A stretch of 64,000 nt of DNA from Paenibacillus sp. XY044 (GCF_002257645.1 NZ_NQMO01000001.1:1-64000); one strand, 5' to 3'. Numbered from the stretch's first letter, positions 33,129 through 41,457 are shown. The notes: generated by a model from the sequence alone, not told the origin. Program-made: numbers and translations.

Positions 33129-34390
33129 CTTCATCCCAAACGCATCGGACCATTGACGCCATCTGGAGGATTGAATCCCCGAAGCTGATCGCCGGCCTGA
33201 CGCGAATGGTCCGGGATGTAGGGCTGGCCGAGGATTTAGCCCAGGACGCCCTGGTTATCGCCCTTCAGCGGTGGCCCGAATCCGGGATTCCCGACAATCC
33301 TGGAGCCTGGCTGATGACGGCGGCCAAGCGGCGGGCCATCGATCTGCTGCGCAGAAACAAGCTTCGGGATGAGAAATACGCCGAGATGGCCCAGACGACG
33401 GAATTGTACAGCGAGGATGATCTGGAACGGAATTTGGACGGGGAGATCGGCGACGACCTCCTCCGTCTGATCTTTATGACCTGCCATCCGGTCCTGTCGC
33501 AGGATGCCCGGGTCGCGCTGACGCTTCGCTTGTTATGCGGCCTGACCACGGATGAAATCGCCCGCTCCTTTCTGACCGCAGAATCCACCATCGCCCAGCG
33601 GATTGTCCGGGCCAAACGAACCTTAAGCAGCCGCAAGGTTCCTTTTGAGGTTCCGGCCGGAGAGGAGCTGCAGGAGCGCTTGAGCGCCGTGCTGGAAGTC
33701 ATCTATCTGATGTTTAATGAAGGTTATTCAGCGACGGCCGGAGATCATTGGCTCCGCCCGCTGCTGTGTCAGGAAGCGCTGCGGCTGGGCCGCGTTCTCG
33801 CCGAGATTGCCCCGGAAGAACCGGAAGTTCATGGGTTGGTGGCATTGATGGAAATTCAGTCCTCCCGTTTCAAAACCCGGGTCAGCGCATCCGGCGAGCC
33901 GGTGCTGCTGATGGATCAGAATCGGGCGCAGTGGGACAGGCTGCTCATCCGCCGCGGACTAGCAGCGCTCGAGCGGTGCCGCAAGCTGGGCCGCCCGCTT
34001 GGCCCTTATGCGCTTCAGGCGGCGATATCCGCCTGCCATGCGCAGGCGCCCACGGCAGCGGATACGGACTGGGCCCGCATTGCCGCCCTCTACGAGGCAC
34101 TGTCGAGGGTGGCGCCCTCCCCGATCGTCGAACTGAACCGGGCCGTGGCCATTTCGATGGCCTTCGGTCCGGCATTTGGACTGCAGCTCGTAGATGAACT
34201 GATGCACGAGCCCGCCTTGACAGAGTACCACCTGCTTCCGAGCGTCCGCGGCGACCTTCTGGCCAAGCTCGGAAGGATGGACGAAGCCCGCTCCGAATTC
34301 GAACGGGCGGCTTCCCTGACCCGCAACAGCCGCGAGCAGGAGCTGCTCTTGAAGCGGGCCGCAGAGTGCAGCGCTTCAGAAAATTCATAA
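33125..34390 (+). CDS. ECF42-type RNA polymerase sigma factor
   Basis: 421 residues, more than twice the size of a simple ECF sigma. Region 2 includes VGLAEDLAQDALVIALQRWP and AWLMTAAKRRAIDLLRR. Region 4 includes RVALTLRLLCGLTTDEIARSFLTAESTIAQRIVRAKRTL. A helical C-terminal extension of about 230 residues (VIYLMFNEGYSAT, ELNRAVAISMAFGP, LPSVRGDLLAKLGRMDEARSEFERA) has TPR-like repeats and is the hallmark of ECF42. No anti-sigma gene is present; the extension itself is thought to control activity in this group. The GTG start is coupled to the YCII stop. Confidence 0.92.
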   Translation: MTSSQTHRTIDAIWRIESPKLIAGLTRMVRDVGLAEDLAQDALVIALQRWPESGIPDNPGAWLMTAAKRRAIDLLRRNKLRDEKYAEMAQTTELYSEDDLERNLDGEIGDDLLRLIFMTCHPVLSQDARVALTLRLLCGLTTDEIARSFLTAESTIAQRIVRAKRTLSSRKVPFEVPAGEELQERLSAVLEVIYLMFNEGYSATAGDHWLRPLLCQEALRLGRVLAEIAPEEPEVHGLVALMEIQSSRFKTRVSASGEPVLLMDQNRAQWDRLLIRRGLAALERCRKLGRPLGPYALQAAISACHAQAPTAADTDWARIAALYEALSRVAPSPIVELNRAVAISMAFGPAFGLQLVDELMHEPALTEYHLLPSVRGDLLAKLGRMDEARSEFERAASLTRNSREQELLLKRAAECSASENS

Positions 34391-34404
34391 ATTTTGATCC
34401 TGCT

Positions 34405-34431
34405 TGTCGATTGCGGCTCTTCCCGTTCGTC
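34405..34431 (+). promoter_or_regulatory. ECF42-type promoter 3 (second YCII gene)
   Basis: TGTCGA (34405-34410), 17 bases, CGTC (34428-34431). The promoter and its leader are a diverged copy of 32585 onward, showing that promoter and gene were duplicated together. Confidence 0.8.
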
Positions 34432-34507
34432 GTCATAGCAGGCGGAAGAATAAGAGAGGCGAGAACGCGGAGCCTTAAGTCTTCCTCCAACAAGGAGGGA
34501 AACATCG

Positions 34508-34954
34508 ATGAGATTTATGTTGGTAGTCAGGTCAAACGGGTATTCGGAAGCAGGTATTTCGCGCACACGCCGGTTCGAGGATGCGATGGCCGAATATCGC
34601 AAGTCCTTGGCGCAGGCGGGTGTGCTGCTTGCGGCGGAGGAGCTCCAGCCCAGCACGAGCGGGGTCCGGATCCGGCTCGCGGGCAAGGGCGGAAATCCGG
34701 AAGTTGACCCCGGTCCTTTCCCGATGGATCATCGGCTTATTGCGGGATTCGTCGTGATCGAGGCTGCAACGGCGGCCGAGGCAGTGGAATGGGCCATGAA
34801 GATGCCAATGCCCGAAGGATACGGAGACGGTGAAGTGGATGTCCGCGAGCTCAGGGAGCGGGCATGGGATGATCGGGATCCAAGGATTCAGGCACTGGAA
34901 GCCGACCTGCAGGACCAGATCCATATGCTGAATCAGATGCAGAAACATGTTTAA
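34508..34954 (+). CDS. YCII-related protein 2
   Basis: 148 residues, a paralogue of the protein at 32694. It keeps MRFMLVVRSNGYSEAG at the start and FVVIEAATAAEAVEWAMKMPMP, but the DGPF tetrapeptide reads DPGPF here (PEVDPGPFPMDHRL), a one-residue change in the defining motif. A good AAGGAGGG site precedes the ATG. It has its own ECF42-type promoter and is probably co-transcribed with the DUF1801 gene downstream. Confidence 0.88.
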   Translation: MRFMLVVRSNGYSEAGISRTRRFEDAMAEYRKSLAQAGVLLAAEELQPSTSGVRIRLAGKGGNPEVDPGPFPMDHRLIAGFVVIEAATAAEAVEWAMKMPMPEGYGDGEVDVRELRERAWDDRDPRIQALEADLQDQIHMLNQMQKHV

Positions 34955-34995
34955 GTAAAAATCCAATCTATTGATAACAAAGGAGCGTATAACAT

Positions 34996-35337
34996 ATGAG
35001 TCAGGAAGTCATTGATTTTATTGAGGCGTTAAGAGAACCATGGCAGAATGAGCTGTCCACCCGTCTGCGTGATGTGGTCCATCAGGCCTTGCCGGACGTG
35101 AGCGAGCGCATTCAGTATAAGAAGCCCCATTTTTTGAAGAACGGGAAGTATGCCGCCGTCATTTCAACCTCGAAGGATGCGGTCAGCTTTACGATCTTTA
35201 ACGCGGACGGGCTGGACCTTCCGGACGGCATGTTTGAAGGACCGGCGGAAAGAAAAACGATAAAACTGCGTAAAGGGGATTCGTTTGATGCCGGCCAGCT
35301 GTCGGCATGGCTCAGCCAGGCTGCCGAGACGCTGTAA
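34996..35337 (+). CDS. DUF1801 (YdhG-like) protein
   Basis: 113 residues. VIDFIEALREPWQNELSTRLRDVVHQALPDVSERIQYKKPHFLKNGKYAAVISTSKDAVSFTIFNADGL is the DUF1801/YdhG pattern, a small alpha/beta fold related to frataxin-like proteins. Its function is unknown. It follows the second YCII gene by 41 bases, behind AAAGGAGCG, and is closed by a terminator, so it ends the ECF42-driven operon. Confidence 0.85.
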   Translation: MSQEVIDFIEALREPWQNELSTRLRDVVHQALPDVSERIQYKKPHFLKNGKYAAVISTSKDAVSFTIFNADGLDLPDGMFEGPAERKTIKLRKGDSFDAGQLSAWLSQAAETL

Positions 35338-35412
35338 AGGTTGTCCTTCCGGGAACGACAATGACGGGTAGCGCATACCCGGCATTCTGTACCCGGCGAG
35401 ATACAGAATCCC

Positions 35413-35442
35413 AAACCCTTGTATGCCAAGGGTTTTTTTGGT
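35413..35442 (+). terminator. Terminator after DUF1801 gene
   Basis: AAACCCTTG (35413-35421) pairs with CAAGGGTTT (35427-35435) around TATGC, followed by a T run. Confidence 0.9.
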
Positions 35443-35543
35443 TTTTTCGCAAAATCGAGGATTCATTTGAGCAGGATGGGACACCCTAAAACAGGTCCAG
35501 AATTGACCGCCATATCTTGCTTCTTGGAGTGGTTAAAGAGCTG

Positions 35544-37166
35544 ATGAACCGATTGAAGTCTCGTTATTCCCGTTATATTGCCGCCGCCTTGTCAGCTGCA
35601 TTGATTGCAGGCGCGATCCTGCTGTACCGGAACCCTCCGGGAAAGCTGGATTCCGAGCACAAGCCTCATGCGCTTTCACAAAAAGAGGTTAAGCCCCAGC
35701 GCGAGAAAACGATTCCCGAAAAACTTCAGGAGCTCGACCAAACCTACCCGTTCGGGGAACTTCCCGAGGGCAGCACCAGGTCATTTCGGGGAGTCGGGCA
35801 GGGTAAAAATCTCATTGTCGTCCAGCTGGAATCCTTTCAAAATTTTGTGCTGAATGCATCGGTTCAGGGCCAGCCGGTTGCGCCGGTATTAAAACAGCTG
35901 TCCAAAGAAAGCCTGTATTTTCCATACATATTCCAGCAAATCGGGGTAGGCAATACGTCCGACGCCGAGTTCGCCGCCAATACGTCGATTTATCCCACTG
36001 GATTTTCAGCCATGTCCACGACCTATGCCAACCGGAATCTCCCGAGCCTGGCCAAGCTGATGGGAAGGAAAAATTACGTCACGGCTACGTTCCATGTGAA
36101 TGACGTGACCTTTTGGAACCGGGATCAACTGTATCCGGCACTGGGGTTCCATGCGTATTATGACAAGCCGTATTTCAGCAAGGTCAAATTCAGCCGGTTC
36201 GGGGCGTCGGATGAGGAGCTGTTCCGGGTCGGTATCCGTAAAATGAAAACGATGCGCAAGCTGAACAAGCGGTTTTATGCCCAATTCGTGACCGTGACGA
36301 GCCACGCTCCCTATAAAATCAAAGAAGCCAACAAGCGTCTTCATCTTCCTGCCGACTTCGGCGATCAACGCCTTGGCGACTATTTGACCGCTGTCAATTA
36401 TACCGATTATGCCTTAGGGACCTTTATCGACAAGCTGAAAACGTCGGGGCTCTGGGACAACAGCGTGGTCGTGATTTACGGGGACCATTTCGGCCTTCAT
36501 AAAAAGTTATATCACCCCGCCACCATCAGTAAAGCGCTCAGCATTCCGTATCATAAACAAGTCAGCACGTACAACGTGCCGCTGCTCATCCACCTGCCCG
36601 GCCAGCGCGAAGGCAAGAGGATCGAGCGGACCGGGGGTCAGGTTGATATTCTGCCCACAGTGGCCAATTTGATGGGCATTGATTTGAAACGGGAGGGATT
36701 TACCGCGTTCGGCCATGATTTAGCCAACGTCGATCACAATATCGTCGGATCGCGGTATTACCTGCCTGCCGGCTCCTTTTTTAACGATGACATCGTGTTT
36801 ATCGCAGGGAAAAACGGATTTGAGGATGGGAAAGCATACGATCTCAGATCGCTTCTGCCCATCCCGAACGCGGAGAGGTATCGGAAGGACTACGAATTTA
36901 TTCAAAAGCGGATGAAGCTCTCGGACCGGTACGTGAAGCGGCTGCCGCTCAGGTCTGGAGTCCGGCTGGAACCCCAGCCGAAGAAGCCGGCGGAGACCAA
37001 CGCGCCTAAGGCGGGCAACGGGGCAGAAGCGAACCCCGCGGAAATTCAGGCAAGGACCGGCGGGCCAGCCGGACCCAAGGCCAAGCCGAGCCCGATCCAA
37101 AAGGCAGGGAAGGACGGAAGCAGGGATCGGGTAAAGCCGCCTGAAGCAGGTCATCCGACGAAGTGA
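35544..37166 (+). CDS. LTA-synthase-like sulfatase-fold enzyme with one anchor
   Basis: About 540 residues. One membrane span (about 11-28 from the ATG at 35544) is followed by an extracytoplasmic alkaline-phosphatase-superfamily domain like that of lipoteichoic acid synthase. Metal and catalytic sites are Glu96 (VQLESFQ), the Thr nucleophile about residue 138 (VGNTSDAEF) and Asp314-His315 (IYGDHFG). True LtaS has five spans before this domain, and only one is present here. The C-terminal 80 residues are Pro, Lys, Gly and Ala-rich and probably contact the wall. It may be a phosphoglycerol transferase primase or hydrolase. The start is uncertain (GTG at 35529 is possible). Confidence 0.82.
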   Translation: MNRLKSRYSRYIAAALSAALIAGAILLYRNPPGKLDSEHKPHALSQKEVKPQREKTIPEKLQELDQTYPFGELPEGSTRSFRGVGQGKNLIVVQLESFQNFVLNASVQGQPVAPVLKQLSKESLYFPYIFQQIGVGNTSDAEFAANTSIYPTGFSAMSTTYANRNLPSLAKLMGRKNYVTATFHVNDVTFWNRDQLYPALGFHAYYDKPYFSKVKFSRFGASDEELFRVGIRKMKTMRKLNKRFYAQFVTVTSHAPYKIKEANKRLHLPADFGDQRLGDYLTAVNYTDYALGTFIDKLKTSGLWDNSVVVIYGDHFGLHKKLYHPATISKALSIPYHKQVSTYNVPLLIHLPGQREGKRIERTGGQVDILPTVANLMGIDLKREGFTAFGHDLANVDHNIVGSRYYLPAGSFFNDDIVFIAGKNGFEDGKAYDLRSLLPIPNAERYRKDYEFIQKRMKLSDRYVKRLPLRSGVRLEPQPKKPAETNAPKAGNGAEANPAEIQARTGGPAGPKAKPSPIQKAGKDGSRDRVKPPEAGHPTK

Positions 37167-37295
37167 GCGGAAGTCCCGAGTTCGGCATGAATGATCATAC
37201 AAAAACAGCGGTCTCTCCCGGCTGTACCGCCGGGGACCGCTGTTTTGCTGTTTTAGAGCGTAAAAAGGGGAGTGCAGCGGGGAAAAAAGGAGGAT

Positions 37296-37850
37296 CTACC
37301 CAGCCGAGTCCGAACCGGTAGAGCCGGAAGTTCCGTCTGCCGGCGGCTGACCGCCCTGGCCGTCGGGCGCACCTTGTCCGCCCGGCATCCCGGCAGGCGC
37401 GCCCTGGCCTTGGCCGCCGCCCATTTGTCCTTGAGGGAATTGCCCGGGCTCGAACGGGCGGTGCACCATTTCTCCTCCGAGATGAGCGGTATACATGACA
37501 AGCACAACGGCTGCAAGGGTCACAACAAGGTAGAGCGGGTTTCTGCCGATATCCCGTTTCTTCCAGAGCAAAATCGCGCCGCGGACGATGCACAGCGCAA
37601 TCGCCAAATACATCGTATAGACCCCGTACATTTCATGGGTCTCCACGTTCGGATTGCGCATCATTTTCGGTCCGGTCAGTACCGCACCGATCGTGCTGAT
37701 CGTGCCGATGACGAGGCAGATGAGGGCGGCGGAATGCCACTCGCGTTTTTTCCAGACCAGTGCGGCCAGATCGAACAGCAAACTGAACAGCAGGAGCACG
37801 ATCGGGAAATGCGTAATAATAAAATGCTTGTTATCCCATAAGTAATTCAT
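37296..37850 (-). CDS. DUF2231-like membrane protein with Gly/Gln/Pro tail
   Basis: 184 residues. Four membrane spans occupy the first 125 residues (HFIITHFPIVLLLFSLLFDLAAL; LICLVIGTISTIGAVLTG; MYGVYTMYLAIALCIV; YLVVTLAAVVLVMYTAHLGG). His residues at the membrane edges (HFP, THEMYG, AHLGG) are typical of DUF2231 and could bind heme or metal. A tail of about 50 residues rich in Gly, Gln, Pro and Ala follows. It starts behind GAGGAGG. A BlaI-type box lies upstream, so the BlaI protein of the next module is likely to control it. Confidence 0.8.
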   Translation of the reverse strand: MNYLWDNKHFIITHFPIVLLLFSLLFDLAALVWKKREWHSAALICLVIGTISTIGAVLTGPKMMRNPNVETHEMYGVYTMYLAIALCIVRGAILLWKKRDIGRNPLYLVVTLAAVVLVMYTAHLGGEMVHRPFEPGQFPQGQMGGGQGQGAPAGMPGGQGAPDGQGGQPPADGTSGSTGSDSAG

Positions 37851-37877
37851 CTCATTTCCTCCTCAATTTTAAGTAAC

Positions 37878-37892
37878 ACTACATTATGTAGT
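37878..37892 (-). promoter_or_regulatory. BlaI/MecI-type box before DUF2231 gene
   Basis: ACTACATTATGTAGT has perfect 6-base arms, ACTACA and TGTAGT, the core recognised by BlaI/MecI/CopY repressors. It lies 28 bases upstream of the DUF2231 start. Confidence 0.75.
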
Positions 37893-37953
37893 TTTTATAT
37901 TCCGAAAAAACGCCGCTGCCTGATATGAAACGGCAAGGCGTTGTTTTACGGCA

Positions 37954-38790
37954 TCACCCTATGCCAAATACGACGAATACGAATGCTAGCAGAGAGACGA
38001 TGCAGGGGATGAGCGGCGGACGCAGCGGCGGTTTAAAGTGCGGATCCACCAGCAGCTTCAGGCGCAGATTAATCGCATTGTCGGCAAACGAGGCGCTGCT
38101 CGGAGCCGGCGGGGCGGATGTCTCCCGCTTCAGCATAACCAGCAGGGCGCTGCCAAGATCGGCGATACTCCCGGTGGCGCGAACGGCCTGCCGGTCGGCC
38201 ATCAGCTCGATTAGCATTTTGTATTTGCCGATCAGCCAGCGGTAGATCGGTATGTACCAGAACGTGGTGCCGACCAGCGTCAGCAGAAAAATTTTAAGCG
38301 GATGCCTCTCGCTCAAATGGTACTTCTCGTGAGCCATGACGGCCGCAAGCTCGCTTTCGCTCAGCTCGCAGATGAGGCCTGTCGACACCACGATGCGGGG
38401 GCGCAGGAGTCCGACCGTCATGGCGACCTGATCATGGTGATCGATCACGGTCAAGTTTTGGTGCCCAAGACCGTGCTCTTCGCCGATCGCCTGCGACAAA
38501 TCGGGATCCAGGCAGCGATGCAGGAGTTTTCTCCAGCGGATCGAAGCGATACCTTCCCGGAGCCAGACGGCAAGCGATAGCAGGAGCGAGGTAAGCAGCA
38601 AAAACAGCATGACATTGATCCGGACCGGGAACCCGATAAAGCGCAAAAATTCAATGCAGACATTAAAGAGGTTCACCGGCATGCGGACATGGAAAATAAA
38701 CTGAACCACAAACAGCGTCATCTGCGCGTAGACCAACACGGCCGTCAGCATGACAAAGGCGAGCATCCCTTTCGATCGCTTTTCCCACAT
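37954..38790 (-). CDS. M56 (BlaR1-like) membrane metallopeptidase
   Basis: 278 residues. Membrane segments flank a zinc protease site, HEKYH (154-158), with a third ligand in LIELMADRQA near 195. This is the M56 domain of BlaR1/MecR1. The outer penicillin-binding sensor domain of those proteins is absent and the chain ends after a final span, so it senses something other than beta-lactams by this route, if it senses at all. It follows the BlaI-type repressor gene by 3 bases. By analogy it should inactivate that repressor by proteolysis. Confidence 0.87.
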   Translation of the reverse strand: MWEKRSKGMLAFVMLTAVLVYAQMTLFVVQFIFHVRMPVNLFNVCIEFLRFIGFPVRINVMLFLLLTSLLLSLAVWLREGIASIRWRKLLHRCLDPDLSQAIGEEHGLGHQNLTVIDHHDQVAMTVGLLRPRIVVSTGLICELSESELAAVMAHEKYHLSERHPLKIFLLTLVGTTFWYIPIYRWLIGKYKMLIELMADRQAVRATGSIADLGSALLVMLKRETSAPPAPSSASFADNAINLRLKLLVDPHFKPPLRPPLIPCIVSLLAFVFVVFGIG

Positions 38791-38793
38791 GGC

Positions 38794-39210
38794 TTACCGA
38801 TCCTTTTTCCATTGTTTGATTTGCTTCTCAAGCTGGTCTAGCAGGTCAGGGTCCACCTGTTCCATCGCATCGATCATATGGGCGACGGCCCGGGAACCGA
38901 ATTCCTTGACCAGGTCGTAGGACAGCTCTTTCGACTGTTCTTCCAGAAACTGTTCCTTCGTCAGAACGGGGCTGTACACGTAGGATTTGCCCTGAAGCTT
39001 CTTCTGAAGAACACCCTTGTCGACGAGCCGGTTCATGACCGTCATAATCGTGTTGAAGCTCATGCGCTTGTCTTCGCTGATCTTGGCGTTCACTTCCTTG
39101 ATGGTCACCGCCTCCAGGCGGCTCCAGATCACTTCCATGACCTTGGCTTCAAGCGGTCCGAAGAATCGCTCCAATCCCCGTCCTTGATAATTAAACTTGT
39201 TCATCTTCAT
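38794..39210 (-). CDS. BlaI/MecI/CopY family repressor
   Basis: 138 residues from the ATG at 39210, placed 8 bases after GGGAG. The winged helix has LEAKVMEVIWSRLEAVTIKEVNAKISEDKRMSFNTIMTVMNRLVDKGVLQKK, and the C-terminal dimer region includes EEQSKELSYDLVKEFGSRAVAHMIDAM. It heads an operon with the M56 protease. Two matching boxes, at its own promoter and at the DUF2231 promoter, indicate autoregulation and control of the DUF2231 gene. Confidence 0.9.
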   Translation of the reverse strand: MKMNKFNYQGRGLERFFGPLEAKVMEVIWSRLEAVTIKEVNAKISEDKRMSFNTIMTVMNRLVDKGVLQKKLQGKSYVYSPVLTKEQFLEEQSKELSYDLVKEFGSRAVAHMIDAMEQVDPDLLDQLEKQIKQWKKDR

Positions 39211-39226
39211 ACAGCGCACTCCCTTT

Positions 39227-39245
39227 ACACTACAAATTATAGTGT
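39227..39245 (-). promoter_or_regulatory. BlaI/MecI-type box before repressor gene
   Basis: ACACTACAAATTATAGTGT has symmetric outer arms ACACTA/TAGTGT and shares ACACTACA with the box at 37878. It lies 17 bases upstream of the repressor start, overlapping its leader or promoter. Confidence 0.7.
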
Positions 39246-39429
39246 TATGTCGGCATGCTCGTCAACAAGGACCGGAGCACTGGCCGACCGGGTCTTCAGT
39301 GGCCTCAGTATGCCTGAGCCGTTGAAGGTTATGATTTCAAGAAATGTTCTTCTATCAAACAGACGATGCTGTGATACAATAGGTAAGTCGTTTTTTTTGG
39401 CATACCGTAGGGAGGGAGTCACACCATTC

Positions 39430-40068
39430 ATGAAACAGGTGCCGTTTATCGCCGTGGAAGGGCCCATTGGAGCGGGGAAAACCACGCTGGCTGCGATGCT
39501 GGCAAATACATTGGGCTTTCCGGTGGTGAAGGAAATCGTAGAGGAAAATCCGTTTATCGAGTCATTTTACGAGAATATGGACGACTGGAGCTTTCAGCTC
39601 GAAATGTTCTTTCTGTGCAGCCGGTACAAGCAGCTCACCAATACGGTGAACGGTTATATCGGCAAGGGAAAGCCGGTCATCTCCGATTATCATATTTATA
39701 AAAATTTAATTTTCAGCGAAAGAACGCTGCACGGCGTCGAGCGGGAGAAGTACCGGCAAGTCTACCAGGTGCTGACCGGCGATCTGCCGAAGCCGAACGT
39801 CATTATCTATATTCGGGCAAGCCTGGATACGCTGATGCAAAGGATCGCCCGGCGGGGCCGCCCTTTTGAAGAAGGAATGGATCCGGCCTATCTCCAGCAG
39901 CTGATCGAAGATTATGATGCCGCGATGGACACGCTTAGCGCCGGCACGGACGGCGAATCGACGGTGCTGCTGACGATTCATGGAGACGAAGTAGATTTTG
40001 TCAAAAATGAGGAACAATTTGAAACCATAGCCTCGCAAATAAAGGAGCTTGTGTATGAATCCATATAA
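39430..40068 (+). CDS. dgk: Deoxyguanosine kinase
   Basis: 212 residues. The P-loop GPIGAGKTT lies at about 11-19. The pattern VVKEIVEENPFIESFYENMDDWSFQLEMFFLCSRYKQL and PVISDYHIYKNLIFSERTL closely follows B. subtilis Dgk, with the DYHIYK segment replacing the usual DRS motif. It salvages deoxyguanosine to dGMP for nucleotide supply. The reading frame is open far upstream, but homology starts at the ATG at 39430. Its Shine-Dalgarno (GGGAGGGAG) is about 13 bases away, rather far. It overlaps dck by 14 bases. Confidence 0.93.
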   Translation: MKQVPFIAVEGPIGAGKTTLAAMLANTLGFPVVKEIVEENPFIESFYENMDDWSFQLEMFFLCSRYKQLTNTVNGYIGKGKPVISDYHIYKNLIFSERTLHGVEREKYRQVYQVLTGDLPKPNVIIYIRASLDTLMQRIARRGRPFEEGMDPAYLQQLIEDYDAAMDTLSAGTDGESTVLLTIHGDEVDFVKNEEQFETIASQIKELVYESI

Positions 40069-40708
40069 TATCCCGGATAATGCGGTCATTACGGTGGCGG
40101 GTACGGTAGGCGTCGGCAAATCGACGCTGACGGCGGCGCTGGCCGGTTCGCTCGGCTTTAAAACCTCGCTGGAGCAGGTGGACGACAATCCGTATCTGGA
40201 GAAGTTCTATCATGATTTTGAGCGCTGGAGCTTCCATCTCCAAATCTTTTTCCTGGCCGAGCGGTTTAAAGAGCAGAAGCGCATGTTCGAACTCGGGGGA
40301 GGTTTTGTCCAGGACCGTTCCATTTATGAGGACACCGGGATTTTCGCCAAAATGCATGCGGACAAGGGCACGATGTCGGAAACGGATTTCCGTACCTATA
40401 CCAGCCTTTTCGAGGCCATGGTCATGACGCCTTATTTTCCGCATCCGGACGTTCTGATCTATATCGAAGGGAGCCTGCCGTCCATTCTGTCCCGAATCCG
40501 GATGCGCGGCCGCGAGATGGAGATCCAGACCGACGTGTCTTATTGGGAAGAAATGCATGAACGGTATTCCGCCTGGATTAACGGATTTCATGCCTGCCCG
40601 GTTCTGCGCCTGAACATCGAGGACTATGACGTGCACGATCCCCGGTCCATGTCCGACATTTTGACGCAAGTGGGCCGAACGATCGCCAGCTCTCCAGCAA
40701 GACTATAG
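40055..40708 (+). CDS. dck: Deoxyadenosine/deoxycytidine kinase
   Basis: 217 residues. P-loop VAGTVGVGKSTLT, then KTSLEQVDDNPYLEKFYHDFERWSFHLQIFFLAERFKEQ and the substrate motif QDRSIYEDTGIFAKMHADKGTMS, nearly identical to B. subtilis Dck. It phosphorylates deoxycytidine and deoxyadenosine. The ATG at 40055 follows AAAGGAG and lies inside the end of dgk, so the pair is translationally coupled, as in Bacillus. Confidence 0.95.
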   Translation: MNPYNIPDNAVITVAGTVGVGKSTLTAALAGSLGFKTSLEQVDDNPYLEKFYHDFERWSFHLQIFFLAERFKEQKRMFELGGGFVQDRSIYEDTGIFAKMHADKGTMSETDFRTYTSLFEAMVMTPYFPHPDVLIYIEGSLPSILSRIRMRGREMEIQTDVSYWEEMHERYSAWINGFHACPVLRLNIEDYDVHDPRSMSDILTQVGRTIASSPARL

Positions 40709-40720
40709 CAGCAAAGGAAG

Positions 40721-40754
40721 ACGGGTCATACCATGCGGTATGGCCCGTTTTTTT
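40721..40754 (+). terminator. Terminator after dgk-dck
   Basis: ACGGGTCATACC (40721-40732) pairs with GGTATGGCCCGT (40737-40748, one mismatch), followed by T residues. Confidence 0.88.
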
Positions 40755-40790
40755 GAGATGATAAACGTTCAGCGGAGCTGTGCAGCTCTT

Positions 40791-41294
40791 TCACCGGTGG
40801 CGGACGGAAGTGCCGGCGGGAACATCATGAAGCGCCCGCATTCCTTGGTTAAGCAGCAGGAACACGATGTACAGCAGAATCATCACATTCGGAATCAGGA
40901 TCAAAGCGGGAACCGGCGGCTCTTGGATGTCCCACCAAGGGTCCGGCACCAAGATGATCAGATGGGTCAGCTCCCACGGCAGCAGTTTAAGACAGGTCCG
41001 GCCGGCGGCTTGGATGAAGGAAATGCGTCCTCCGTCCCTGCGGGCCACCGAGAGTCGCAGCAGCTTTTTGCCTAATGTGGCGCCGAAAAAATACTCCGTC
41101 ACGATAAAATACATCCACACGGGGAAAGACATCGTGGCGAGAACCCAGCATTCGATCTGATAGCCCTTAACCAGCCTATCAAATGGGAATCCTCCAGTCA
41201 GCTCATAGGTCGCCAGCTGGAGGCCGACGAGCACGAGCGCAAGCATGATAAAATCCAGCCCGTAGGCCGTAAGCCTTGCTAGGGTCAGTTTCAT
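40791..41294 (-). CDS. RDD family membrane protein
   Basis: 167 residues with three or four membrane spans. RLTAYGLDFIMLALVLV carries the Arg and Asp that define RDD proteins, and GATLGKKLLRLSVARRDGGRISFIQAAGRTCLK is the conserved second block. Function is unclear in general; some members are involved in ion exchange. It is monocistronic and convergent to dck, with AAAGGGGAAA before the ATG. Confidence 0.85.
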   Translation of the reverse strand: MKLTLARLTAYGLDFIMLALVLVGLQLATYELTGGFPFDRLVKGYQIECWVLATMSFPVWMYFIVTEYFFGATLGKKLLRLSVARRDGGRISFIQAAGRTCLKLLPWELTHLIILVPDPWWDIQEPPVPALILIPNVMILLYIVFLLLNQGMRALHDVPAGTSVRHR

Positions 41295-41362
41295 GACCGT
41301 TTCCCCTTTCCGTATCGTACGGAGTTTATTACGGCGGTTCCATCGGAAACGCTTCGTTTCAG

Positions 41363-41457
41363 ATATAAGAAAGTAAAAACTTCGGAGACGGGGCTTCCTA
41401 ATACCGCAAGAAATACTACCGCTTAATGCGACTTGGCTTCATAGAATGTACGTCGAT
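41363..41457. repeat. Dispersed intergenic repeat, copy B
   Basis: This is related to bases 10-106: shared blocks AGAAAGTA, GCTTCCT, GCAAGAAA and GTACGTCGAT occur in the same order and at nearly the same spacing. It lies between the RDD gene and the glucosaminate operon, upstream of the twin operators. Confidence 0.7.

Noticed and set aside
38878..39429. Long upstream extension of the dgk reading frame
   Set aside because: It runs antisense through the BlaI gene and has no kinase homology. The P-loop protein starts at the ATG at 39430.
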